Positions 17,022-25,424 of a stretch of DNA of 64,000 nt are shown here, piece after piece. Origin of the DNA: Sipunculus nudus (Eukaryota > Annelida > Sipuncula > Golfingiida > Sipunculidae). The position numbers and the translations under genes are program-made. Every line of letters begins with the position of its first letter. Position 1 is the stretch's first letter. The notes below the pieces were generated by a model. That model worked only from the letters and a program-made list of their open reading frames with translations. It did no database searches and was not told the origin of the DNA. The DNA lies in the NCBI GenBank assembly GCA_026874595.1, contig JAPPUL010000069.1, forward strand, positions 1,800,001 through 1,864,000. Reading direction: 5' to 3'.

Positions 17022-18128
17022 CTAATAGTAATTTACAAAATTCTCTTCTAGGTATTTTCTTTGCGCTTTTGTTACGTTTGTGTAAACACCATGTGGATAC
17101 TCTTTATAGAGCATTAGCAAATATTTATAACTATTATAATAATCCTTTACACTTGCTTTTTTATAATAGCATTGAAATAGCATGTAAAGTACTATTTCTT
17201 TTAACTTATAGCCTTTTGCATCTTCAGCCTCTGCAAAACCTTTCTCCAACAGTAACCTTTCAAAATGTTTTATTGCATCTTTGTAATTACCTTCTGCAAA
17301 AGAAATTTTACCAAGCAGTACATTTGCTCTTTGTTTCTCTTCTAATGCCTTTGTCAAGGTTAGTATGTTTGCGTAGGTCCTTTTGGCTTTCTCATAATTT
17401 AAATTATCTTTATATAACTTGCCAAGCCTAAATAATAAAGTTACTTTGTCATTCAACTTCTCTTCACTCTCCAATATCTTTTCATATAATCTTATCGCTT
17501 CTTCATACCTTTTTAACCTTATTAATACCTCTGCTTCAAGTAAATAGACTTCTACTAAAAGATTTGACAACTTATAGTTTGATTTATAATATTTTATGTT
17601 TTTATAAGCTGCCTTATACAAACCTAATTTATATAAGTTTTTTATGTAATTATAATGTGCTTTATCATCATTTAGGAAGTAGCCTCCTCCTTTTTGAGTA
17701 CTACTCCCTTTTTGAGTACTACTCCCTTCTCTATTTACATTACTATCTTTACTCTCTTCTAGCCTTTTAACACTTTTTTCATCGCCAGCCCCTCTTATCA
17801 CTATCTCATGTCTTTCGTGCTCTTGACTCCTATCATATTCATACTCTAATACCACCTCCGTCCTTGATGCTTCAAGTGCTTTGAATATATAGGATTGAAA
17901 TGGTTCTTTTATATCTTCAAGAAGGCTTAGTTTGCTTGCATCATAACTTCTTATCCGCCACTCTCCAGGGCCTACTTTTCGCGGCGCTATTACTAGAGTT
18001 TGACCCCGTTTTACCTCATGCTTTATCCACTGCGATTTATACCCATATCCTATATCCAAAGTCTTTGTGAATTGTACTAGCTCCAATAACACAACCATTA
18101 ATAATACTTTTAATAATACTTTTCTCAA
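17022..18128 (-). CDS. Secreted TPR protein
   Basis: A 368-residue protein with a signal peptide (about 1-22), a beta-rich region (about 25-110, HEVKRGQTLVIAPRKVGPGEWRIRSYD), a short GSSTQK repeat and about six TPR motifs (about 150-355). TPRs mediate protein contacts, here probably in the periplasm. The start is a TTG with GAGGAGATA directly upstream. It lies upstream of the OstA/lptB genes on the same strand and may help assemble an envelope complex; this is contextual only. A related TPR protein occurs at 40579-41340. Confidence 0.75.
   Translation of the reverse strand: MRKVLLKVLLMVVLLELVQFTKTLDIGYGYKSQWIKHEVKRGQTLVIAPRKVGPGEWRIRSYDASKLSLLEDIKEPFQSYIFKALEASRTEVVLEYEYDRSQEHERHEIVIRGAGDEKSVKRLEESKDSNVNREGSSTQKGSSTQKGGGYFLNDDKAHYNYIKNLYKLGLYKAAYKNIKYYKSNYKLSNLLVEVYLLEAEVLIRLKRYEEAIRLYEKILESEEKLNDKVTLLFRLGKLYKDNLNYEKAKRTYANILTLTKALEEKQRANVLLGKISFAEGNYKDAIKHFERLLLEKGFAEAEDAKGYKLKEIVLYMLFQCYYKKASVKDYYNSYKYLLMLYKEYPHGVYTNVTKAQRKYLEENFVNYY
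17689..17724. repeat. 18-bp direct repeat x2 in the TPR protein gene
   Basis: Two identical 18-base units (CCTTTTTGAGTACTACTC) encode the doubled GSSTQK segment on the minus strand. They mark another in-frame repeat between structural domains. Confidence 0.8.
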
Positions 18129-18185
18129 TATCTCCTCTCTTTACTTTCTTCTTATCAATTCTTCTTTACTTAGCTTTTACCTTCC

Positions 18186-18425
18186 TTACGGAGCTTCTTT
18201 AGGCTCTTGCGGTATTACTGTGTCCGCTCGCTCAAGCGCTTTGTAATATAGATGTTTCATATTAAGTTCCTTTACTGCCGCTCGGCGAGATAGTTCCATC
18301 TCACGCCTTTTCATCAACGATATTGCTAGCACCAGTATTATTACTAATAGCAAACACAGTAATAATATTCGCTTCCAATAACGCGATATCAACTCTCTTA
18401 CTGTATTTAATATGTCTAATAGCAT
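18186..18425 (-). CDS. Small single-pass membrane protein
   Basis: A 79-residue protein with one strongly hydrophobic segment (about 18-37, RILLLCLLLVIILVLAISLM), a short N-terminal amphipathic part and a charged C-terminal tail. AAGGAAG precedes the ATG. It is the first gene of the minus-strand run that continues to the TPR, OstA, lptB, rpoN, hpf and ptsN genes. Small size and topology recall LptC-like or complex-anchoring proteins, but no family motif is visible, so the function is unassigned. Confidence 0.6.
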   Translation of the reverse strand: MLLDILNTVRELISRYWKRILLLCLLLVIILVLAISLMKRREMELSRRAAVKELNMKHLYYKALERADTVIPQEPKEAP

Positions 18426-18618
18426 TATGTCTTCCTTGTCTTTTTATCTCTTTGTTCTTTTTGCTCTCTTTAAAAACAATTTTATAAAAACAATTTTATC
18501 CTTTTTTTTATTTTTATTTTCCCTTTTCTCATATCGGGTTATTAACTTTTTTGTTTATTATTAATTTTTTACCGTAATCTTTCTTGGAACCCTTGCTTAG
18601 CATAAAAGCATATCTCTT

Positions 18619-19944
18619 ATGAGACAGTTTAAAAGCATTAACCACCTCTTCGATTTCATTTATTCTCATGTCAACTATGAACAAAAGAATAATATCCCTT
18701 ACAAAACTTCATTCTCTTCTAATATCGTCTTGCAGGCTCTTTACCTTCTTCATAATCCTCATCGCAAATTTAAAATTATTCATATTGCCGGCACCAACGG
18801 GAAGGGCTCTTTCACTTATATCTTGTCTGCCCTCCTGCATTCCAGGAAGTTAAGCGTCGGCGCTTTTACTTCGCCTCACCTTATAACTCTAAATGAGCGC
18901 ATCCTTATTAATCATTCTAATATCTCGGATGACATGCTTATTAATGCTGCTAACTACATCTATTCCATTTATCATAACTTATCTTCTAAACCTTCTTTCT
19001 TTGAACTTATTACCATTATCGCTCTTGCCGCTTTCTCTTTAGCCAATTGCAAATATGTTATCTTAGAAACAGGTCTTGGGGGACGCCTTGATAGTACCAA
19101 CTTCGCTTCCGATAAACTCTCTGTCATTAATACCATCGATTACGACCATACCAGCTCTTTAGGTAATTCCATCTATGATATTGCTTCTGAGAAAGCTGGC
19201 ATTATCAAAAAATCTAATATCGTTCTTATCGGAAAACAAAGGCATAGTGTTTTATCTCTAATTACTAAAACCGCTGTCAGCCAAAAGGCAGCTAGGATCA
19301 TCGCTTATAACAAAGATTTCTATATTAAGAATTTTAAACGATTAAATAATTCCAAATATTTCTCCTTCGACCTATCATCAAATCTACATCCACAGACTAG
19401 CATCTTTTCTAACTTAATCCCTCTACATCAATCTTTAAACATTTCTCTTGCCATTCAGGCTTTGTTTTTACTTAATATTCATTGCTCTTTTGACCATATT
19501 AACCTTTCTTTGCAAAACTTATCTCTAAAGGGCCGTTTCCAATACTTCAAAAATATTTGCCATACCATTATCGATGGCGCTCATAACCCTCATGCCGTTA
19601 AAGCTCTTTTCTTAAACCTTAAAATTCATTTTAAGACCTCGAAATACAAAGTCCTTATTATTTCTATTAATTATGGCAAGGATTTTAAAGCCATTATCCG
19701 TACGCTTAGCCCTTTTTTTGACTTAATTATTATTTGTCCTCTTAAAACATCTTTCAAAAAAGATATTTCTAAACAAATATTTTCTTTTACCAAATCTATT
19801 CACAACAATACCATATTCAAAAACTCTTTTATTAACGCTTTTTTCTTCGCTAAACAATTTTTGCAAAAAGATGACCTTTTGGTTATTACTGGCTCTTTCT
19901 ATCTTGTTGGACAGGCTTTAGAATATATTAAATCTAAATATTAA
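18619..19944 (+). CDS. folC: Dihydrofolate/folylpolyglutamate synthase
   Basis: FolC adds glutamate to dihydropteroate and folates, an ATP-dependent Mur-ligase-type reaction. Visible motifs are the P-loop HIAGTNGKGSF (about 55-65), FTSPHLITLNERI, LETGLGGRLDSTN and IDGAHNPHAV. Length 441 is typical. There is no Shine-Dalgarno before the ATG. The coding strand is pyrimidine-rich and uses CGC/CGT arginine codons, unlike the purine-rich AGR-using genes around it. It is flanked on both sides by minus-strand genes. The composition difference may reflect strand position or transfer. Confidence 0.93.
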   Translation: MRQFKSINHLFDFIYSHVNYEQKNNIPYKTSFSSNIVLQALYLLHNPHRKFKIIHIAGTNGKGSFTYILSALLHSRKLSVGAFTSPHLITLNERILINHSNISDDMLINAANYIYSIYHNLSSKPSFFELITIIALAAFSLANCKYVILETGLGGRLDSTNFASDKLSVINTIDYDHTSSLGNSIYDIASEKAGIIKKSNIVLIGKQRHSVLSLITKTAVSQKAARIIAYNKDFYIKNFKRLNNSKYFSFDLSSNLHPQTSIFSNLIPLHQSLNISLAIQALFLLNIHCSFDHINLSLQNLSLKGRFQYFKNICHTIIDGAHNPHAVKALFLNLKIHFKTSKYKVLIISINYGKDFKAIIRTLSPFFDLIIICPLKTSFKKDISKQIFSFTKSIHNNTIFKNSFINAFFFAKQFLQKDDLLVITGSFYLVGQALEYIKSKY

Positions 19945-19975
19945 ATCTAAACACCTTAAGTCCTCTATAAGTCCT

Positions 19976-20629
19976 CTATAACCCTATCCCCTCCTTTAAA
20001 TCTATATTTTGTCTTTTTAACTCTCTTTCTAGCTTCTTGAACTTCCTTAGATATATATTTGCAACAAAATAATTCCTTTTCTCTTTATAAAGTATTGCCA
20101 TGTTGAAATAATAATACGCTAGATGTAATGCCTTTTTAGGGCCTTTTAACGTATTTTTTAGTGCTAGCTTATAATAATACACTCCTTTCTTGTAATCTTT
20201 CGTTTGCCGATACGCAAGTGCCATATTATTATAACTATTACTTATCGCCTCTGCCCTATTATACTTCTTTGCTAAATATAACGATAGATTATAATATTTT
20301 AACGCCTCTTCTAAATTATTATGCTTTGAGTGCGAGTTGCCTAATAAATTGTAACCCCTTAGAAGTCCTTCTTTATCCTTTGACTCTTTACTGAAATATA
20401 TATATTGTTTGTAATATTCAAATGCCTTATCGTACTCATTCAAGGCTGTTGATATATTTCCAAGCCTTAAATAGGCCGGTTTATAACTAAAGTTTATACT
20501 AAGTGCTTTACGGCATAAATATCTTGCTTTCTTATAATCTCTATTAAAGTATGGTATGTCGCTTTGTTTGAAGAAATCTGCTTCCTTCGTCTTCTCTATT
20601 TGCTTCTCTATTTGTTTTTTTGTCTCCAC
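19976..20629 (-). CDS. Cytoplasmic TPR protein
   Basis: A 217-residue protein without signal peptide, made of about five TPR units (YFNRDYKKARYLCRKALSINFSYKPAYLRLGNI and following). The GTG at 20629 is the likely start, with TGAGG nine bases upstream. It converges with folC; the 31-base gap contains a doubled AAGTCCTCTAT. TPRs suggest a scaffolding role; partner unknown. It is 34 bases downstream of pgcA and may be cotranscribed with it. Confidence 0.75.
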   Translation of the reverse strand: METKKQIEKQIEKTKEADFFKQSDIPYFNRDYKKARYLCRKALSINFSYKPAYLRLGNISTALNEYDKAFEYYKQYIYFSKESKDKEGLLRGYNLLGNSHSKHNNLEEALKYYNLSLYLAKKYNRAEAISNSYNNMALAYRQTKDYKKGVYYYKLALKNTLKGPKKALHLAYYYFNMAILYKEKRNYFVANIYLRKFKKLERELKRQNIDLKEGIGL

Positions 20630-20663
20630 TTTATAGGCCTCAAAGCATTTTATATGTTTTATA

Positions 20664-22436
20664 TCATATTATATTATCTACCAACTCCATAATTCTAACA
20701 CTATATTCCCTTACCTTTTCTTCAACTTCTCTTTTTACACACTCTAAATCTTCTCCTTTCCTTTTATAACTAAAATAGAATTTTAGCTTTGGTTCAGTTC
20801 CGCTTGGTCTTAAAGTTAGTTCAAGTCCATTATCATAATAAAAACTTAATACATTGCTCTTTGGCAAACTTATTTCCTTTTCCTCTCCCATTTTTAGATC
20901 AACTAGTTTACTATTCTTTATATCCCGTATCTTAATAAGCTCACAATCCATTAGCATCTTAGGTGGTTCATCTCGGAAAACACTCATTATCTTATTTATC
21001 TTTTCTACTCCCTCCTTCCCTTTTAGTGTTATCGACTTTTGACTCTCAAAATAATATCCATAACGCTTGTATATTCTATCTAAATAATCAAGTAAGGTCT
21101 GTCCTTTCTTTTTGCAATAAGCCGTTATCTCAAGTGCAAGTAAACCTGCCATTATAGAATCTTTATCTCTTACAAAATCTCCAAAATTATAGCCATAACT
21201 CTCCTCAAAGCCAAATATAAACTCACGTTCCTTTTTCTTTCCTATGTCATGATACTCATATACGCGCTGTGCTATATATTTAAAACCGGTCAAAACATCT
21301 TCTACATATATCCCAAAATCCTTACATATTACATCAATAATTGGCGTTGTTACTACTGTCTTTAATATCAACCCATTCGATTTAAGCTGACCTTGCCGCT
21401 TTTGTTCACTCAAGATATAGTATACGCATATTATTCCAAATTGATTCCCGTTTAGTAGTTTGAAATCACCCTCCCCAGCGTTTACCGCAACCCCTAGCCT
21501 ATCACCATCAGGATCTGAGGCAAGTACTATGTCTGCTCCCTTCTCCTTTCCAAGACTTATTCCCATCGATAATGCCGCCCCTTCCTCAGGATTCGGATAT
21601 TCTACTGTCGGAAAATCTCCATCCGGTTGCTCTTGTTCTTTTACTACATACAAATTCCTTAACCCAAACCCGCTTAGTGTCTCTTGCATTGCTATATTCG
21701 ATGCCCCATGTAATGGAGTAAATACCACACTTACATCATTCTCAAGTACATCCTTAAGATCAGCTCCATTTAACGACATCCTCCACACCTTTTTATAATA
21801 TCCTGCATTATAACTTGAATCCAAATACTCAATTAATCCCTTTTCCATGCACGCTTCTTCTGACAATACTTTTATATCATCAAGGCGCCTTATCTTCTTT
21901 ATTTCTTCTATTATCCCTATATCGTGAGGGGATAAGACTTGTGCCCCATCAGTATAATATACTTTATAACCATTATACTCTGGCGGATTGTGACTCGCTG
22001 TTACCATAACTCCTGCATGAGCTCCTAAGTCCCTTATCCCATACGATAGTATCGGTGTTGGTGTTAACTCTTTAAACACATATACCTTTAGACCATTTGA
22101 TGCAAATATTTGTGCCGACCTTAAGGCAAATTCTCTTGAGTTGTGTCGTGAGTCATAGGCTATAACCACCTTGCACCCTTTTATATCCCCTGACTCTTTT
22201 GCAATATAATTCGCTATCCCTTGCGCAACTCCTCCTACCGTATATATATTCATACGGTTTGTTCCCATCCCCATAATACCACGTAAACCGCCAGTTCCAA
22301 ATTCAAGCTCTTTATAAAATCTGTCTATTAGTTCTTTTTCATTATTTTCTTCTAAGAGTTTTTGAAGTTCTAGTTTAGTAAAGTCGTCATATTTAAGCCA
22401 TTCTTCTAATCTCTTTTGGACCTCTTCTGGTAGCAT
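20664..22436 (-). CDS. pgcA: Phosphoglucomutase / phosphomannomutase (PgcA type)
   Basis: Interconverts glucose-6-phosphate and glucose-1-phosphate. The 590-residue length and motif order fit the bacterial PgcA/PGM2-like branch: VMVTASHNPPEYNGYKVY with the phospho-serine, metal loop ASDPDGDRLGVAV, sugar loop FGFEESYGY and phosphate loop LRPSGTEPKLKFYF. GGGGG lies upstream of the ATG. Together with glgC at 51957 it supplies ADP-glucose for glycogen. Phosphomannomutase or pentose activity cannot be excluded from sequence. Confidence 0.92.
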   Translation of the reverse strand: MLPEEVQKRLEEWLKYDDFTKLELQKLLEENNEKELIDRFYKELEFGTGGLRGIMGMGTNRMNIYTVGGVAQGIANYIAKESGDIKGCKVVIAYDSRHNSREFALRSAQIFASNGLKVYVFKELTPTPILSYGIRDLGAHAGVMVTASHNPPEYNGYKVYYTDGAQVLSPHDIGIIEEIKKIRRLDDIKVLSEEACMEKGLIEYLDSSYNAGYYKKVWRMSLNGADLKDVLENDVSVVFTPLHGASNIAMQETLSGFGLRNLYVVKEQEQPDGDFPTVEYPNPEEGAALSMGISLGKEKGADIVLASDPDGDRLGVAVNAGEGDFKLLNGNQFGIICVYYILSEQKRQGQLKSNGLILKTVVTTPIIDVICKDFGIYVEDVLTGFKYIAQRVYEYHDIGKKKEREFIFGFEESYGYNFGDFVRDKDSIMAGLLALEITAYCKKKGQTLLDYLDRIYKRYGYYFESQKSITLKGKEGVEKINKIMSVFRDEPPKMLMDCELIKIRDIKNSKLVDLKMGEEKEISLPKSNVLSFYYDNGLELTLRPSGTEPKLKFYFSYKRKGEDLECVKREVEEKVREYSVRIMELVDNII

Positions 22437-22473
22437 TTCAAGCGTTCCCCCTTCCTATATTTTTCTACATTCT

Positions 22474-23853
22474 CTATATCTTTATATTTTCTAGATTATA
22501 TTTCTTTATTTTCTTATGCAGATTACTTCGTTCAATGCACAGATTATTTGCCGTTTTTGATATATTCATACCATTATCTTTTAATTTCTTATAAAGATAA
22601 AGCCTTTCAAACGCTTCCTTTGCTTCCTTTAATGTCTTTTGTTCATACGGATCTGATATGCTTTCTTGTAACTTCTCTTGCGGCATTAGTATATTCAACT
22701 TTATCGCCTCTCCATATATATCTTCGCTCTCTATCAATATAGAAAGCCTTTGTGCTAGGTTTTTTAACTCTCGCACATTACCTTTCCAACTATGTCTTTC
22801 AAGTATATCTATTGCGCTTTTTTTCAATATCTTCGGTTTTACATTATTTTGTTTGGCAAACACTTTTAAGTAATATTCCATTAGAGGTATTATATCTGTT
22901 TTACGATCTTTTAACTTTGGCATCTGGATTGGTATTACGTTTAGTCGGTAATATAAATCCTCTCTGAAAGTTCCTCGTTTTATCTCCTCAGCTATATCCT
23001 TACTTGTTGAAGATATTACCCTTATATCTATTCTTAGGCTTTTTGTCCCTCCAAGAGGCTTTAGCTCCATGTCTTGTAAGATTCTAAGCAACTTTGCTTG
23101 CGTACTTAAACTTATATCCGTTACTTCATCTAAGAATAACGTCCCTTCATTTGCAAGCTCAAGTTGGCCTTTCTTTGTGCTTATTGCTCCTGTAAATGCT
23201 CCCTTCTCATGACCAAATAATTCACTCTCTATTAGTTCGTCATTAAATGATGCACAATTCAACTTTATAAACGGCTTTTGCCAGCGCTTTGAATTGTAGT
23301 GTATCCGTTGTGCTGCCACTTCCTTTCCTGTCCCGCTTTCACCGCTTATGAATATCCAAGCGTCTGTTTTTGAGGCTTGCTCTAATTGCTCATTTATATC
23401 TTGTATAGCTTTGCCATTACCTATAAAATCTATACGCTCCTCTTCTACCTTCCCCTTCAAGAAATCATTTTCCTCCTTAAGCGCCTTTAACTTAAAGGCA
23501 TTAGCTAAAATAGTTAAAAGCTTTTCATTGCTAAATGGTTTACTAATAAAATCAAAAGCTCCCTCTTTAATACTCTTTACTGCTAAATCTATAGTCCCAT
23601 AACCAGATATTAGTATAACCTCTATAAATTTGTGCTCATCCTTTAGCATCCTTAATATCTCTATACCACTTGTTTGAGGCAGGCATACATCTAATAAAAC
23701 TACATCTATTTTTAGTTTCTTTAAGAGCTTTAATGTATTTTGCCAATTAGCAGCCTCGTAAACTTTGTACTCTTTTGTCTCCTGTTCAAGAATACTCCTT
23801 ATCAACAATCTTATCTTATAATCGTCATCTATTACTAAAACATTCTTTGTCAT
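22474..23853 (-). CDS. Sigma-54-dependent response regulator (NtrC family)
   Basis: A two-component activator of RpoN promoters, 459 residues. The receiver domain (1-120) has D55 as phosphorylation site and D9-D11 as acidic pocket. The AAA+ domain has Walker A GESGTGKE (171-178), the sigma-54-contacting loop GAFTGA (218-223) and TLFLDEV as Walker B. The C-terminal Fis-type helix-turn-helix (ISKTANNLCIERSNLHKKIKKY) lies at about 432-453. A Lys-rich coiled linker joins receiver and AAA+, as in NtrX-like regulators. AAGGGAAG precedes the ATG. No histidine kinase is adjacent; the TPR-HATPase protein at 54123 is a distant candidate only. Confidence 0.93.
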   Translation of the reverse strand: MTKNVLVIDDDYKIRLLIRSILEQETKEYKVYEAANWQNTLKLLKKLKIDVVLLDVCLPQTSGIEILRMLKDEHKFIEVILISGYGTIDLAVKSIKEGAFDFISKPFSNEKLLTILANAFKLKALKEENDFLKGKVEEERIDFIGNGKAIQDINEQLEQASKTDAWIFISGESGTGKEVAAQRIHYNSKRWQKPFIKLNCASFNDELIESELFGHEKGAFTGAISTKKGQLELANEGTLFLDEVTDISLSTQAKLLRILQDMELKPLGGTKSLRIDIRVISSTSKDIAEEIKRGTFREDLYYRLNVIPIQMPKLKDRKTDIIPLMEYYLKVFAKQNNVKPKILKKSAIDILERHSWKGNVRELKNLAQRLSILIESEDIYGEAIKLNILMPQEKLQESISDPYEQKTLKEAKEAFERLYLYKKLKDNGMNISKTANNLCIERSNLHKKIKKYNLENIKI

Positions 23854-24182
23854 ATTCTTCGATTCTTCCCTTATCTTATTACTCTATAGCTCTAACATTG
23901 CTTCTTTAATAAATAGTTAAATAAGGTATCATATTATAATAATCCACTAACTTATAATAATCCACTAAGCATTAAAAAGCTAATTACCTTTTTAAAAATT
24001 ACAGCATATCTAATTATAAACTGCTTTAATAGTATTAATAATATACATTTAATGCTATCCAATACAATGAATAGACAGTTATAAAATAAAAACTAAATGC
24101 AAACAAATGTATGTATAATTAGAGAGAAGAGTAAAGAGGAGATTAAAGCGAGTAAAGAGGAGATTAAAGCGAGGGAATTAAA
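23854..24182. promoter_or_regulatory. Divergent intergenic region with direct repeats
   Basis: This 329-base region separates the minus-strand regulator from the plus-strand ankyrin cluster. TTATAATAATCCACTAA occurs twice (23934-23950, 23952-23968). A 21-base unit carrying AGAGGAG occurs twice at 24129-24149 and 24150-24170, just before the GAGGG site of the first ankyrin gene, so two spare ribosome-binding-like sites precede the real one. A TATAAT at 24114-24119 could be the -10 of the ankyrin promoter; no clear -35 was seen. Confidence 0.5.
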
Positions 24183-25424
24183 ATGAAAAAGCAAGTATGT
24201 ATAATTCTAGGCATGTTCTTTATATTATCTGTATTTTTGTATGGTTCAGTTAATAAAGAACTTATTGATGCGATCAAATCTGATGATTATAAGAGAGTAA
24301 AAATCTTAATAAAAAGCGGAAGGTCTTTGCATGTAAGGGATAAAGAAGGTGCAACCCCATTACATTGGGCATCTTTTAAAGATGATAAAAGGATAGCGAA
24401 TCTATTAATCGAGAGAGGCGCAGATGCTAATGCAAAGACTAAAGAAGGTGCAACCCCATTACATTGGGCATCTGTTTCAGGCTATAAAGAGGTGGCTAAG
24501 GTATTAATAAAAAAAGGAGGAGCATCTGTTAATGCAAGGGATAAAGAAGGCTCAACCCCATTACATTGGGCATCTTTGAACAATGATAAAGGGATAGCGA
24601 ATCTATTACTAAAGAGCGGAGCAGAGGTTAATGCAAGGGCTAAAGATGGTGCAACACCTTTACACGGGGCAGCTTTTGCGGGCCATAAAGAAGTGGCTAA
24701 GGTATTAATAGAAAAAGGAGCTAATGTTAATGAAAAGACTAAAGATGGTGCAACACCTTTACACGGGGCAGCTTTTGCGGGCCATAAAGAAGTGGTTAAG
24801 GTATTAATAGAAAAAGGAGCTAATGTTAATGAAAAGACTAAAGATGGTGCAACACCTTTACACGGGGCAGCTTTTGCGGGCCATAAAGAAGTGGTTAAGC
24901 TATTAATAGAAAAAGGAGCTAATGTTAATGTAAGGAATATAAAAGGTATTACTCCTTTGCATAGAGCTACTTTTAAAGGTTATAAAGAAGTGGTTAAGCT
25001 ATTAATAGAAAAAGGAGCTAATGTTAATGAAAAGACTAAAGATGGTGCAACACCTTTACACGGGGCAGCTTTTGCGGGCCATAAAGAAGTGGTTAAGCTA
25101 TTAATAGAAAAAGGAGCTAATGTTAATGAAAAGACTAAAGATGGTGCAACACCTTTACACGGGGCAGCTTTTGCGGGCCATAAAGAAGTGGTTAAGCTAT
25201 TAATAGAAAAAGGAGCTAATGTTAATGAAAAGACTAAAGATGGTGCAACACCTTTACATGTGGCAGTTTCTAAAGGCCATAAAGAAGTGGTTAAGGTATT
25301 AATAGAAAAAGGAGCTAATGTTAATGCAAGGAATAAAGAAGGCACAACACCTTTATCTTATGCTATTACTAAAGGCCATAAAGAGCTAGCTAGCCTACTA
25401 AAGTCAAAAGGGGCTCGGCTTTAA
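24183..25424 (+). CDS. Secreted ankyrin-repeat protein 1
   Basis: A 413-residue protein: signal peptide (about 1-22, no lipobox cysteine) and then about 12 ankyrin repeats of 33 residues filling the rest. Ankyrin repeats bind proteins. Repeats 5, 6, 9 and 10 are almost identical (GAAFAGHKEVVK, EKGANVNEKTKDG), and their DNA is near-identical too, so this array has expanded recently. The last two repeats are shared with the two following genes. It lies first in a cluster of three. Export suggests a periplasmic or surface role, possibly contact with host or neighbouring cells; that is inference. Confidence 0.88.
   Translation: MKKQVCIILGMFFILSVFLYGSVNKELIDAIKSDDYKRVKILIKSGRSLHVRDKEGATPLHWASFKDDKRIANLLIERGADANAKTKEGATPLHWASVSGYKEVAKVLIKKGGASVNARDKEGSTPLHWASLNNDKGIANLLLKSGAEVNARAKDGATPLHGAAFAGHKEVAKVLIEKGANVNEKTKDGATPLHGAAFAGHKEVVKVLIEKGANVNEKTKDGATPLHGAAFAGHKEVVKLLIEKGANVNVRNIKGITPLHRATFKGYKEVVKLLIEKGANVNEKTKDGATPLHGAAFAGHKEVVKLLIEKGANVNEKTKDGATPLHGAAFAGHKEVVKLLIEKGANVNEKTKDGATPLHVAVSKGHKEVVKVLIEKGANVNARNKEGTTPLSYAITKGHKELASLLKSKGARL
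24645..25260 (+). repeat. Near-identical 99-bp tandem units in ankyrin gene 1
   Basis: Five of the 99-base units starting AAAGATGGTGCAACACC are identical or differ by one or two bases, interrupted by one diverged unit (about 24928-25035). Each encodes one 33-residue ankyrin repeat, so unequal recombination would add or remove whole repeats in frame. Confidence 0.9.

Noticed and set aside
24645-25260. Regular direct repeats resembling a CRISPR array
   Set aside because: The 99-base units are continuous coding sequence without unique spacers, and translate as ankyrin repeats.
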